Shown here in pieces: positions 14,972 through 28,587 of a DNA stretch of 64,000 nt. Made by a program: the position numbers and the translations under genes. The DNA lies in NCBI GenBank assembly GCA_963978545.1, contig OZ021722.1, positions 15,070,801 through 15,134,800 on the forward strand, read 5' to 3'. Source of the stretch: Linyphia triangularis (lineage: Eukaryota > Arthropoda > Arachnida > Araneae > Linyphiidae). Under the pieces are notes generated by a model. It did no database searches. It was given only the letters and a program-made list of their open reading frames with translations, and was not told where the DNA came from. The first letter of the stretch is position 1, and every line of letters starts with the position of its first letter.

Positions 14972-17081
14972 GCAATTTTCTCGAAAATACAATTCCCCAT
15001 TGAAATCACATGGCGGACTATTCAATGAATAATTGTTCAAAAATTAAAATTTTCAAATTTTTTTCCCGTTTGTTATATTGAAGCTTATATATAGGAGAAT
15101 GTCCAATTTCAATTTTATAACACTCACTAAATAAAAAGTGGGTCTAAAGTTGTTCCAAAAAGTGCAATTTTCTGAAAAATAAAATTTCTCCATTGAAAAC
15201 ACATGGCGGGCTGTTCAATGAATTATTGTTCAAAAAGTAAAATTTTCAAAATTTATTCCGGTTTGTGATATTGAAGCTCATATATAGGAGAATCTCGAAT
15301 TTGAATTTTATAACACTCACTAAATAAGAAGTGGGTCTAAAGTTGTTCCAAAAAGTGCAATTTTCTAAAAAATAAGATTTCGCCATTGGAAACACATGAC
15401 GGACTATTCAATGAATAATTTTTCAAAAAGTAAAATTTTCAAAATTTGTTCCCGTTTGTGATATTGAAGCTTATATATAGGAGAATCTCCAATTCCAATT
15501 TTATAACACTCACTAAATAAGAAGTGGGTCTATAGTTGGTTCAAAATGTGCAAATTTTTCAAAAATAAGATTTCGCCATTGAAAACACATGGCGGACTGT
15601 TCAATGAATTATTGTTCAAACAGTAAAATTTTCAAAATTTTTTCCTGTGTGCGATATTGAAGCTTATATATAGGAGAATCTCCAATTCCAATTTTATAAC
15701 ACTCACTAAATAAGAAGTGGGTCTATAGTTGGTTCAAAATGTGCAAATTTCTCAAAAATAAAATTTCCCCATTTAAAACACATGGCGGACTGTTCAATGA
15801 ATTATTGTTCAAAAAGTAAAATTTTCAAAATTTTTTCCGGTTTGTGATATCGAAGCTCATATATAGGAGAATCTCGAATTTGAATTTTATAACACTCACT
15901 AAATAAGAAGTGGGTCTAAAGTTGTTCCAAAAAGTGCAATTTTCTCAAAAATAAGATTTCGCCATTGAAAACACATGACGGACTGTTCAATGAATAATTG
16001 TTCAAAAATTAAAATTTTCAAAATTTTTTCCCGTGTGTGATATTGAAGCTTATATATAGGAGAATCTCTAATTCCAATTTTATAACACTTACTAAATAAG
16101 AAGTGGGTCTAAAGTTGTTCCAAAAAGTGCAATTTTCTAAAAAATAAAATTTCCCCATTGAAAACACATGGCGGACTGTTCAATGAATTATTGTTCAAAA
16201 AGTAAAATTTTCAAAATTTTTTCCATTGTGTGATATTGAAGCTTATATATAGGAGAATCGCCATTTTCAATTTTATAACACTCACTAAATAAAAAGTGGG
16301 TCTAAAGTTGTTCCAAAAAGTGCAATTTTCTAAAAAATAAAATTTCCCCATTGAAAACACATGGCGGACTGTTCAATGAATTATTGTTCAAAAAGTAAAA
16401 TTTTCAAATTTTTTTCCGGTTTGTGATATTGAAGCTTATATATAGGAGAATCTCCAATTCCAATTTTATAACACTCACTAAATAAGAAGTGGGTCTATAG
16501 TTGGTTCGAAATGTGCAATTTTCTCAAAAATAAAATTTCACAATTGAAAACACATGGCGGACTGTTCAATGAATTATTGTTCGAAAAGTAAAATTTTCAA
16601 ATTTTTTTCCGGTGTGTGATATTGAAGCTCATATATAGGAGAATCTCGAATTTGAATTTTATAACACTCACTAAATAAAAAATGGGTCTAAAGTTGTTCC
16701 AAAAAGTGCAATTTTCTCAAAAATAAGATTTCGCCATTGAAAACACATGACGGACTGTTCAATGAATTATTTTTCAAAAAGTAAAATTTTCAAAATTTTT
16801 TCCGGTTTGTGATATTGAAGCTCATATATAGGAGAATCTCCTATTCGAATTTTATAACACACACTAAATAAGAAGTGGGTCTATAGTTGGTTCAAAATGT
16901 GCAATTTTCTCAAAAATAAGATTTCGCCATTGAAAACACATGACGGACTGTTCAATGAATTATTTTTCAAAAAGTAAAATTTTCAAAATTCTTTCCGGTT
17001 TGTGATATTGAAGCTCATATATAGGAGAATATCCTATTCGAATTTTATAACACTCACTAAATAAGAAGTGGGTCTAAAGTT

Positions 17082-17789
17082 GGTCCTAAAAATTGAACTT
17101 TCAAAATTTTCGTTTAAAATTTTTCCCATGTTAACAGTATGGAAAATTACACACTTCTGAATTTTCAAAATTTTACAATCATTTTGCAACTAGGGTAACA
17201 GAAATTGTCATCCGAATCGATTTCCACATTCAAGTGGTTATTAAAATGAAATTTTACTTCTCAAAATTCGGTTATTGCCAAAAAAATTTTTATATCCCTT
17301 TGAATATACATTAAACTTGCCAATCCTTAGGAAATTTTCCAATTCTCAATTTTCGAATTTTAACCTTAATTTGTAGCCTAGGATAATAAAAGTCATCTTC
17401 CGATTTCTTTCTGATCATCAATTTGCTCATGAAATATTATTTTAGTACACAAAATTGAAGCAATGCAACGTAAAATAAAGCCTCAAAACAATTTCTGAGC
17501 GCTTCCGTTTCAAAATTTCAACTTCTCATAGAGCTATGCAAAAATAGTTTTTTTTGCCAAAATTATGAAATTTGTTTGATTTTTAATGTGTTTTTGAATA
17601 AAAAAACACAATTTGGAACCATTTGTTAAAAATGAAATTTTCCATTCAAATACACTCAAAACTGAAATTTTCAAGATTTTCGAAAAATTGAATTTTTTAT
17701 TTTTAGAATACTTTTTTTTAATTAAAATTTGGTACAAGAATAATTATAAAACATATATCCAACTGCAATTCGCAATTCGAAAGCATTTA
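17082..17789. repeat. L insert 3
   Basis: Lacks two bases in CTGAAATATTTCAAG (it reads CTGAAATTTTCAAG near 17660), which shifts the small frame seen in other copies. Best match is the L unit at 36994. Confidence 0.9.
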
Positions 17790-17892
17790 AGCAATTTTCT
17801 TGAAAATACAATTCCCCATTGAAATCACATGGCGGACTATTCAATGAATAATTGTTCAAAAAGTAAAATTTTCAAAATTTTTTCCCGTTTTT

Positions 17893-17902
17893 GATATGGA
17901 AG
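17893..17902. other. Paralogous empty site of the large insertion
   Basis: GATATGGAAG runs uninterrupted here. The upstream 0.8 kb matches the left flank of the insertion (ending at 37810) and the downstream sequence matches the right flank (from 53698) almost base for base. It is therefore the same satellite position without the 15.9-kb insert, and it fixes the junctions and the 2-bp TG duplication. A similar uncut GATATGGAAGCTT is present near 19365, 22690, 55165 and 58797. Confidence 0.85.
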
Positions 17903-18551
17903 CTTATATATAGGAGAGTCTCCATTTTCAATTTTATAACACTCACTAAATAAAAAGTGGGTCTAAAGTTGTTCCAAAAAGTGCAATTTTATAAAAAATA
18001 AAATTCCCCCATTGAAAACACATGGTGGACTATTCAATGAATAATTGTTCAAAAATTAAAATTTTCAAATTTTTTTTTCCCGTGTGTGATATTGAAGCTT
18101 ATATATAGGAGAATCTCCAATTCCAATTTTATAACACTTACTAAATAAGAAGTGGGTCTAAAGTTGTTCCAAAAAGTGCAATTTTCTAAAAAATAAAATT
18201 TCCCCATTGAAAACACATGGCGGACTGTTCAATGAATTATTGTTCAAAAAGTAAAATTTTCAAAATTTTTTCCGGTGTGTGATAGTGAAGCTTATATATA
18301 GGAGAATCTCCAATTCCAATTTTATAACACTCACTAAATAAGAAGTGGGTCTATAGTTGGTTCAAAATGTGCCAATTTCTCAAAAATAAAATTTCCCCAT
18401 TGAAAACACATGGCGGACTGTTCAATGAATTATTGTTCAAAAAGTAAAATTTTCAAATTTTTTTCTGGTTTGTGATATTGAAGCTCATATATAGGAGAAT
18501 ATCGAATTTGAATTTTATAACACTCCCTAAATAAGAAGTGGGTCTAAAGTT

Positions 18552-19260
18552 GGTCCTAAAAATTGAACTTTCAAAATTTTCGTTTAAATTTTTTCCCACG
18601 TTAACAGTATGGAAAATTACACACTTCTGAATTTTCAAAATTTTACAATCATTTTGCAACTAGGGTAACAGAAATTGTCATCCGAATCGATTTCCACATT
18701 CAAGTGGTTATTAAAATGAAATTTTACTTCTCAAAATTCGGTTATTGCCAAAAAAATCTTTATATCCCTTTGAATATACATTAAACTTGCCAATCCTTAT
18801 ACAATTTTCCAATTCTCAATTTTCGATTTTTAGCCTTAATTTGTAGCCTAGGATAATAAAAGTCATCTTCCGATTTCTTTCTGATCCTCAATTTGCTCAT
18901 GAAATATTATTTTAGTACACAAAATCGAAGCAATGCTACGTAAAATAAAGCCTCCAAACAGTTTCTGAGCGCTTTCGTTTCAAAATTTCAACTTTTCATA
19001 GAGCTATGCAAAAATAGTTTTTTTTGCCAAAATTTTGAAATTTGTTTGATTTTTAATGTGTTTTTGAATAAAAAAACACAATTTGGAACCATTTGTTAAA
19101 AATGAAATTTTCCATTCAACTACACTCAAAACTGAAATATTTCAAGATTTTCGAAAAATTGAATTTTTTATTTTTAGAATACTTTTTTTAATTAAAATTT
19201 GGTACAAGAATAATTATAAAACATATATCCAACTGCAATTCGCAATTCGAAAGCATTTGA
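18552..19260. repeat. L insert 4
   Basis: Subfamily with CCTTATACAATTTTCC and GCTACGTAAAAT. It is duplicated at 54352 (offset 35800) and, through that copy, at 57986. Confidence 0.9.
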
Positions 19261-20020
19261 GCAATTTTCTTGAAAATACAATTCCCCATTGAAATCACAT
19301 GGCGGACTATTCAATGAATAATTGTTCAAAAAGTAAAATTTTCAAAATTTTTTCCCGTTTGTGATATGGAAGCTTATATATAGGAGAGTCTCCATTTTCA
19401 ATTTTATAACACTCACTAAATAAAAAGTGGGTCTAAAGTTGTTCCAAAAAGTGCAATTTTCTAAAAAATAAAATTCCCCCATTGAAAACACATGGTGGAC
19501 TATTCAATGAATAATTGTTCAAAAATTAAAATTTTCAAAATTTTTTTCCCGTGTGTGATATTGAAGCTTATATATAGGAGAATCTCCAATTCCAATTTTA
19601 TAACACTTACTAAATAAGAAGTGGGTCTAAAGTTGTTCCAAAAAGTGCAATTTTCTAAAAAATAAAATTTCCCCATTGAAAACACATGGCGGACTGTTCA
19701 ATGAATTATTGTTCAAAAAGTAAAATTTTCAAAATTTTTTCCGGTGTGTGGTATTGGAGCTTATATATCGGAGAATCTCCAATTCCAATTTTATAACACT
19801 CACTAAATAAGAAGTGGGTCTATAGTTGGTTCAAAATGTGCAAATTTCTCAAAAATAAAATTTCTCCATTGAAAACACATGACGGACTGTTCAATGAATT
19901 ATTTTTCAAAAAGTAAAATTTTCAAAATTTTTTCCGGTTTGTGATATTGAAGCTCATATATAGGAGAATCTCCTATTCGAATTTTATAACACTCACTAAA
20001 TAAGAAGTGGGTCTAAAGTT

Positions 20021-20731
20021 GGTCCTAAAAATTGAACTTTCAAAATTTTCGTTTAAAATTTTTCCCATGTTAACAGTATGGAAAATTTCACACTTCTAAA
20101 TTTTCAAAATTTTACAATCATTTTGCAACTAGGGTAACAGAATTTGTCAACCGAATCGATTTCCACATTCAAGTGGTTATTAAAATGAAATTTTACTTCT
20201 CAAAATTCGGTTATTGCCAAAAAAATCTTTATATCCCTTTGAATATACATTAAACTTGCCAATCCTTAGGTAATTTTCCAATTCTCAATTTTCGAATTTT
20301 AACCTTAATTTGTAGCCTAGGATAATAAAAGTCATCTTCCGATTTCTTTCTGATCATCAATTTGCTCATGAAATATTATTTTAGTACACAAAATCGAAGC
20401 AATGCAACGTAAAATAAAGCCTCAAAACAGTTTCTGAGCGCTTCCGTTTCAAAATTTCAACTTCTCATAGAGCTATTCAAAAATAATTTTTTTTGCCAAA
20501 ATTTTGAAATTTGTTTGATTTTTAATGTGTTTTTGAATATAAAAAACACAATTTGGAACCATTTGTTAAAAATGAAATTTTCCATTCAAATACACTCAAA
20601 ACTGAAATATTTCAAGATTTTAGAAAAATTGAATTTTTTATTTTTAGAATACTTTTTTTTAATTAAAATTTGGTACAAGAATAATTATAAAACATATATC
20701 CAACTGCAATTCGCAATTTGAAAGCATTTGA
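20021..20731. repeat. L insert 5
   Basis: CCTTAGGTAATTTTCC / GCAACGTAAAAT subfamily. The small frame begins with GAATATAAAAAACACA in place of GAATAAAAAAAACACA. Confidence 0.9.
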
Positions 20732-21876
20732 GCAATTTTCTCGAAAATACAATTCCCCATTGAAATCACATGGCGGACTATTCAATGAATAATTGTTCAA
20801 AAATTAAAATTTTCAAATTTTTTTCCCGTTTGTTATATTGAAGCTTATATATAGGAGAATATCCAATTTCAATTTTATAACACTCACTAAATAAAAAGTG
20901 GGTCTAAAGTTGTTCCAAAAAGTGCAATTTTCTAAAAAATAAAATTTCTCCATTGAAAACACATGGCGGGCTGTTCAATGAATTATTGTTCAAAAAGTAA
21001 AATTTTCAAAATTTTTTCCGGTTTGTGATATTGAAGCTCATATATAGGAGAATCTCGAATTTGAATTTTATAAAACTCACTAAATAAGAAGTGGGTCTAA
21101 AGTTGTTCCAAAAAGTGCAATTTTCTAAAAAATAAGATTTCGCCATTGGAAACACATGACGGACTATTCAATGAATAATTTTTCAAAAAGTAAAATTTTC
21201 AAAATTTGTTCCCGTTTGTGATATTGAAGCTTATATATAGGAGAATCTCCAATTCCAATTTTATAACACTCACTAAATAAGAAGTGGGTCTATAGTTGGT
21301 TCGAAATGTGCAATTTTCTCAAAAATAAAATTTCACAATTGAAAACACATGGCGGACTGTTCAATTAATTATTGTTCGAAAAGTAAAATTTTCAAAATTT
21401 TTTCCGGTGTGTGATATTGAAGCTCATATATAGGAGAATCTCGAATTTGAATTTTATAACACTCACTAAATAAGAAGTGGATCTAAAGTTGTTCCAAAAA
21501 GTGCAATTTTCTCAAAAATAAGATTTCGCCATTGAAAACACATGACGGACTATTCAATGAATAATTTTTCAAAAAGTAAAATTTTCAAAATTTTTTCCGG
21601 TGTGTGATATTGAAACTTATATATAGGAGAATCTCCAATTCCAATTTTATAACACTCACTAAATAAGAAGTGGGTCTATAGTTGGTTCAAAATGTGCAAT
21701 TTTCTCAAAAATAAGATTTCGCAATTGAAAACACATGACGGACTGTTCAATGAATTATTTTTCAAAAAGTAAAATTTTCAAAATTCTTTCCGGTTTGTGA
21801 TATTGAAGCTCATATATAGGAGAATATCCTATTCGAATTTTATAACACTCACTAAATAAGAAGTGGGTCTAAAGTT

Positions 21877-22586
21877 GGTCCTAAAAATTGAACTTTCAAA
21901 ATTTTCGTTTAAAATTTTTCCCATGTTAACAGTATGGAAAATTACACACTTCTGAATTTTCAAAATTTTACAATCATTTTGCAACTAGGGTAACAGAAAT
22001 TGTCATCCGAATCGATTTCCACATTCAAGTGGTTATTAAAATGAAATTTTACTTCTCAAAATTCGGTTATTGCCAAAAAAATCTTTATATCCCTTTGAAT
22101 ATACATTAAACTTGCCAATCCTTAGGTAATTTTCCAATTCTCAATTTTCGAATTTTAACCTTAATTTGTAGCCTAGGATAATAAAAGTCATCTTCCGATT
22201 TCTTTCTGATCATCAATTTGCTCATGAAATATTATTTTAGTACACAAAATCGAAGCAATGCAACGTAAAATAAAGCCTCAAAACAGTTTCTGAGCGCTTC
22301 CGTTTCAAAATTTCAACTTCTCATAGAGCTATGCAAAAATAGTTTTTTTTGCCAAAATTATTAAATTTGTTTGATTTTTAATGTGTTTTTGAATAAAAAA
22401 ACACAATTTGGAACCATTTGTTAAAAATGAAATTTTCCATTCAAATACACTCAAAACTGAAATATTTCAAGATTTTCGAAAAATTGAATTTTTTATTTTT
22501 AGAATACTTTTTTTTAATTAAAATTTGGTACAAGAATAATTATAAAACATATATCCAACTGCAATTCGCAATTCGAAAGCATTTAA
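21877..22586. repeat. L insert 6
   Basis: Follows five plain monomers. Carries CCAAAATTATTAAATT near 22351 where most copies have ATTTTGAAATT or ATTATGAAATT. Confidence 0.9.
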
Positions 22587-23152
22587 GCAATTTTCTTGAA
22601 AATACAATTCCCCATTGAAATCACATGGCGGACTATTCAATGAATAATTGTTCAAAAAGTAAAATTTTCAAAATTTTTTCCCGTTTGTGATATGGAAGCT
22701 TATATATAGGAGAATCTCCAATTCCAATTTTATAACACTTACTAAATAAGAAGTGGGTCTAAAGTTGTTCCAAAAAGTGCAATTTTCTAAAAAATAAAAT
22801 TTCCCCATTGAAAACACATGGCGGACTGTTCAATGAATTATTGTTCAAAAAGTAAAATTTTCAAATTTTTTTCCGGTGTGTGATAGTGAAGCTTATATAT
22901 AGGAGAATCTCCAATTCCAATTTTATAACACTCACTAAATAAGAAGTGGGTCTATAGTTGGTTCAAAATGTGCAAATTTCTCAAAAATAAAATTTCCCCA
23001 TTGAAAACACATGGCGGACTGTTCAATGAATTATTGTTCAAAAAGTAAAATTTTCAAATTTTTTTCTGGTTTGTGATATTGAAGCTCATATATAGGAGAA
23101 TATCGAATTTGAATTTTATAACACTCACTAAATAAGAAGTGGGTCTAAAGTT

Positions 23153-23862
23153 GGTCCTAAAAATTGAACTTTCAAAATTTTCGTTTAAAATTTTTCCCAT
23201 GTTAACAGTATGGAAAATTACACACTTCTGAATTTTCAAAATTTTCAATCATTTTGCAACTAGGGTAACAGAAATTGTCATCCGAATCGATTTCCACATT
23301 CAAGTGGTTATTAAAATGAAATTTTACTTCTCAAAATTCGGTTATTGCCAAAAAAAATCTTTATATCCCTTTGAATATACATTAAATCTCCAATCCTTAT
23401 ACAATTTTCCAATTCTCAATTTTCGATTTTTAACCTTAATTTGTAGCCTAGGATAATAAAAGTCATCTTCCGATTTCTTTCTGATCATCAATTTGCTCAT
23501 GAAATATTATTTTAGTACACAAAATCGAAGCAATGCTACGTAAAATAAAGCCTCAAAACAGTTTCTGAGCGCTTTCGTTTCAAAATTTCAACTTCTCATA
23601 GAGCTATTCAAAAATAGTTTTTTTTGCCAAAATTTTGAAATTTGTTTGATTTTTAATGTGTTTTTGAATAAAAAAACACAATTTGGAACCATTTGTTAAA
23701 AATGAAATTTTCCATTCAAATACACTCAAAACTGAAATATTTCAAGATTTTCGAAAAATTGAATTTTTTATTTTTAGAATACTTTTTTTAAATTAATATT
23801 TTGTACAATAATAACTATAAAACATATATCCAACTGTAATTCGCAATTTGAAAGCATTTGAG
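23153..23862. repeat. L insert 7
   Basis: Differs by a lost base pair in TTTTACAATC (TTTTCAATC near 23244), by TAAATCTCCAATCC in place of TAAACTTGCCAATCC, and by TTAATATTTTGTACAATA near the 3' end. Confidence 0.9.
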
Positions 23863-24234
23863 CAATTTTCTCGAAAATACAATTCCCCAATGAATTCACA
23901 TGGCGGACTATTCAATGAATAATTGTTCAAAAATTAAAATTTTCAAAATTTTTTCCCGTTTGTGATATTGAAGCTTATATATAGGAGAATATCCAATTTC
24001 AATTTTATAACACTCACTAAATAAAAAATGGGTCTAAAGTTGTTCCAAAAAGTGCAATTTTCTCAAAAATAAGATTTCGCCATTGAAAACACATGACGGA
24101 CTGTTCAATGAATTATTTTTCAAAAAGTAAAATTTTCAAAATTTTTTCCGGTTTGTGATATTGAAGCTCATATATAGGAGAATCTCCTATTCGAATTTTA
24201 TAACACTCACTAAATAAGAAGTGGGTCTAAAGTT

Positions 24235-24946
24235 GGTCCTAAAAATTGAACTTTCAAAATTTTCGTTTAAAATTTTTCCCATGTTAACAGTATGGAAAAT
24301 TTCACACTTCTAAATTTTCAAAATTTTACAATCATTTTGCAACTAGGGTAACAGATATTGTCATCCGAATCGATTTCCACATTCAAGTGGTTATTAAAAT
24401 GAAATTTTACTTCTCAAAATTCGGTTATTGCCAAAAAAATCTTTATATCCCTTTGAATATACATTAAACTTGCCAATCCTTAGGTAATTTTCCAATTCTC
24501 AATTTTCGAATTTTAACCTTAATTTGTAGCCTAGGATAATAAAAGTCATCTTCCGATTTCTTTCTGATCATCAATTTGCTCATGAAATATTATTTTAGTA
24601 CACAAAATCGAAGCAATGCAACTTAAAATAAAGCCTCAAAACAGTTTCTGAGCGCTTCCGTTTCAAAATTTCAACTTCTCATAGAGCTATTCAAAAATAA
24701 TTTTTTTTGCCAAAATTTTGAAATTTGTTTGATTTTTAATGTGTTTTTGAATATAAAAAACACAATTTGGAACCATTTGTTAAAAATGAAATTTTCCATT
24801 CAAATACACTCAAAACTGAAATATTTCAAGATTTTAGAAAAATTGAATTTTTTATTTTTAGAATACTTTTTTTTTAATTAAAATTTGGTACAAGAATAAC
24901 TATAAAACATATATCCAACTGCAATTCGCAATTTGAAAGCATTTGA
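24235..24946. repeat. L insert 8
   Basis: Separated from L insert 7 by a single plain monomer. Reads GCAACTTAAAAT where the others read GCAACGTAAAAT or GCTACGTAAAAT. Confidence 0.9.
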
Positions 24947-25512
24947 GCAATTTTCTCGAAAATACAATTCCCCATTGAAATCACATGGCGGACTATTCAA
25001 TGAATAATTGTTCAAAAATTAAAATTTTCAAATTTTTTTCCCGTTTGTTATATTGAAGCTTATATATAGGAGAATATCCAATTTCAATTTTATAACACTC
25101 ACTAAATAAGAAGTGGGTCTAAAGTTGTTCCAAAAAGTGCAATTTTCTCAAAAATAAGATTTCGCCATTGAAAACACATGACGGACTGTTCAATGAATAA
25201 TTGTTCAAAAATTAAAATTTTCAAAATTTTTTCCCGTGTGTGATATTGAAGCTTATATATAGGAGAATCTCTAATTCCAATTTTATAACACTTACTAAAT
25301 AAGAAGTGGGTCTAAAGTTGTTCCAAAAAGTGCAATTTTCTCAAAAATAAAATTTCCCCATTGAAAACACATGACGGACTGTTCAATGAATTATTTTTGA
25401 AAAAGAAATATTTTCAAAATTTTTTCCGGTTTGTGATATTGAAGCTCATATGTAGGAGAATCTCCTATTCGAATTTTATAACACTCACTAAATAAGAAGT
25501 GGGTCTAAAGTT

Positions 25513-26227
25513 GGTCCTAAAAATTGAACTTTCAAAATTTTCGTTTAAAATTTTTCCCATGTTAACCGTAAGGAAAATTTCACACTTCTAAATTTTCAAA
25601 ATTTTACAATCATTTTGCAACTAGGGTAACAGAAATTGTCATCCGAATCGATTTCCACATTCAAGTGGTAATTAAAATGAAATTTTACTTCTCAACATTC
25701 GGTTATTGCCAAAAAAATCTTTCTATCCCTTTGAATATACATTAAACTTGCCAATCCTTAGGCAATTTTCCAATTCTCAATTTTCGAATTTTAACCTTAA
25801 TTTGTAGCCTAGGATAATACAAGTAATCTTCCGATTTCTTTCTGATCATCAATTTGCTCATGAAATATTATTTTAGTACACAAAATCGAAGCAATGCTAC
25901 GTAAAATAAAGCCTCAAAACAGTTTCTGAGCGCTTTCGTTTCAAAATTTCAACTTCTCATAGAGCTATTCAAAAATAGTTTTTTTTTTTTGCCAAAATTT
26001 TGAAATTTGTTTGATTTTTAATGTGTTTTTGAATAAAAAAACACAATTTGGAACCATTTGTTAAAAATGAAATTTTCCATTCAAATACACTCAAAACTGA
26101 AATATTTCAAGATTTTCGAAAAATTGAATTTTTTATTTTTAGAATACTTTTTTTTTAATTAAAATTTGGTACAAGAATAATTATAAAACATATATCCAAC
26201 TGCAATTCGCAATTTGAAAGCATTTGA
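25513..26227. repeat. L insert 9
   Basis: The longest copy, because of an expanded T run near 25979-25990. Shares GTTAACCGTAAGGAAAAT and GTGGTAATTAAAA with L insert 11. Confidence 0.9.
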
Positions 26228-26793
26228 GCAATTTTCTTGAAAATACAATTCCCCATTGAAATCACATGGCGGACTATTCAATGAATAATTGTTCAAAAAG
26301 TAAAATTTTCAAAATTTTTTCCCGTTAGTAATATTGAAGCTTATATATAGGAGAGTCTTCATTTTCAATTTTATAACACTCACTAAATAAAAAGTGGATC
26401 TAAAGTTGTTCCAAAAAGTGCAATTTTCTAAAAAATAAAATTCCCCCATTGAAAACACATGGTGGACTATTCAATGAATAATTGTTCAAAAAGTAAAATT
26501 TTCAAAATTTTTTCCCGTGTGTGATATTGAAGCTTATATATAAGAGAATCTCCAATTCCAATTTTATAACACTTACTAAATAAGAAGTGGGTCTAAAGTT
26601 GTTCCAAAAAGTGCAATTTTCTTAAAAATAAAATTTCCCCATTGAAAACACATGGCGGACTGTTCAATGAATTATTGTTCAAAAAGTAAAATTTTCAAAA
26701 TTTTTTCCGGTGTGTGATATTGAAGCTTATATATAGGAGAATCTCCAATTCCAATTTTATAACACTCACTAAATAAGAAGTGGGTCTAAAGTT

Positions 26794-27505
26794 GGTCCTA
26801 AAAATTGAACTTTCAAAATTTTCGTTTAAAAATTTTCCCATGTTAACAGTATGGAAAATTACACACTTCTGAATTTTCAAAATTTTACAATCATTTTGCA
26901 ACTAGGGTAACAGAAATTGTCATCCGAATCGATTTCCACATTCAAGTGGTTATTAAAATGAAATTTTACTTCTCAAAATTCGGTTATTGCCAAAAAAATC
27001 TTTATATCCCTTTGAATATACATTAAACTTGCCAATCCTTAGGCAATTTTCCAATTCTCAATTTTCGATTTTTAACCTTAATTTGTAGCCTAGGATAATA
27101 AAAGTCATCTTCCGATTTCTTTTTGATCATCAATTTGCTCATGAAATGTTATTTTAGTACACAAAATCGAAGCAATGCTACGTAAAATAAAGCCTCAAAA
27201 CAGTTTCTGAGCGCTTTCGTTTCAAAATTTCAACTTCTCATAGAGCTATTCAAAAATAGTTTTTTTTGCCAAAATTTTGAAATTTGTTTGATTTTTAATG
27301 TGTTTTTGAATAAAAAAACACAATTTGGAACCATTTGTTAAAAATGAAATTTTGCATTCAAATACACTCAAAACTGAAATATTTCAAGATTTTCAAAAAA
27401 TTGAATTTCTTATTTTTAGAATACTTTTTTTAAATTAATATTTTGTACAATAATAACTATAAAACATATATCCAACTGTAATTCGCAATTTGAAAGCATT
27501 TGAGC
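26794..27505. repeat. L insert 10
   Basis: Carries TTTTTGATCATC and AAATGTTATTTTAG as private changes, and shares TTAATATTTTGTACAATA with L insert 7. Confidence 0.9.
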
Positions 27506-27876
27506 AATTTTCTCGAAAATACAATTCCCCATTGAATTCACATGGCGGATTATTCAATAAATAATTGTTCAAAAATTAAAATTTTCAAAATTTTTTCCCG
27601 TTTGTGATATGGAAGCTTATATATAGGAGAATATCCAATTTCAATTTTATAACACTCACTAAATAAAAAGTGGGTCTAAAGTTGTTCCAAAAAGTGCAAT
27701 TTTCTAAAAAATAAAATTTCCCCATTGAAAACACATGGCGGACTGTTCAATGAATTATTGTTCAAAAAGTAAAATTTTCAAAATTTTTTCCGGTTTGTGA
27801 TATTGAAGCTCATATGTAGGAGAATCTCCTATTCGAATTTTATAACACTCACTAAATAAGAAGTGGGTCTAAAGTT

Positions 27877-28587
27877 GGTCCTAAAAATTGAACTTTCAAA
27901 ATTTTCGTTTAAAATTTTTCCCATGTTAACCGTAAGGAAAATTTCACACTTCTAAATTTTCAAAATTTTACAATCATTTTGCAACTAGGGTAACAGAAAT
28001 TGTCATCCGAATCGATTTCCACATTCAAGTGGTAATTAAAATGAAATTTTACTTCTCAAAATTCGGTTATTGCCAAAAAAATCTTTATATCCCTTTGAAT
28101 ATACATTAAACTTGCCAATCCTTAGGCAATTTTCCAATTCTCAATTTTCGAATTTTAACCTTAATTTGTAGCCTAGGAAAATACAAGTCATCTTCCGATT
28201 TCTTTCTGATCATCAATTTGCTCATGAAATATTATTTTAGTACACAAAATCGAAGCAATGCTACGTAAAATAAAGCCTCAAAACAGTTTCTGAGCGCTTT
28301 CGTTTCAAAATTTCAACTTCTCATAGAGCTATTCAAAAATAGTTTTTTTTTGCCAAAATTTTGAAATTTGTTTGATTTTTAATGTGTTTTTGAATAAAAA
28401 AACACAATTTGGAACCATTTGTTAAAAATGAAATTTTCCATTCAAATACACTCAAAACTGAAATATTTTAAGATTTTCGAAAAATTGAATTTTTTTATTT
28501 TTAGAATATTTTTTTTAATTAAAATTTGGTACAAGAATAATTAATTATCATATATCCAACTGCAATTCGCAATTTGAAAGCATTAGA
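27877..28587. repeat. L insert 11
   Basis: Sister of L insert 9 (GTTAACCGTAAGG). The 3' part has TTAATTATCATATATCC in place of TTATAAAACATATATCC. It is the last L unit before about 6.2 kb of plain monomers. Confidence 0.9.

Larger units (their letters stand above)
9511..16590. repeat. Satellite block with two tandem 4750-bp copies, each with one L unit
   Basis: Mixed 193-bp monomers with L units at 9511 and 14261, exactly 4750 bp apart (890 + 20 x 193). The matching segments run from roughly 7.7 kb to 11.8 kb and from roughly 12.45 kb to 16.6 kb and are almost identical by eye. Visible differences include a small change near 13697 (the equivalent site is near 8947) and one base at 15774. Near identity over more than 4 kb indicates a very recent segmental duplication or an assembly echo. 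No gene was seen. Confidence 0.88.
16591..28587. repeat. L-rich satellite block
   Basis: Nine L units (17082, 18552, 20021, 21877, 23153, 24235, 25513, 26794, 27877) alternate with one to five plain 193-bp monomers. Spacings of 1470, 1469, 1856, 1276, 1082, 1278, 1281 and 1083 bp equal about 890 + n x 193 with n = 3, 3, 5, 2, 1, 2, 2, 1. Monomers are more diverged from each other than in the HOR block. Short frames of 60 to 69 codons recur at the same place in each L unit because the repeat is copied, not because they encode a known protein. Confidence 0.92.
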
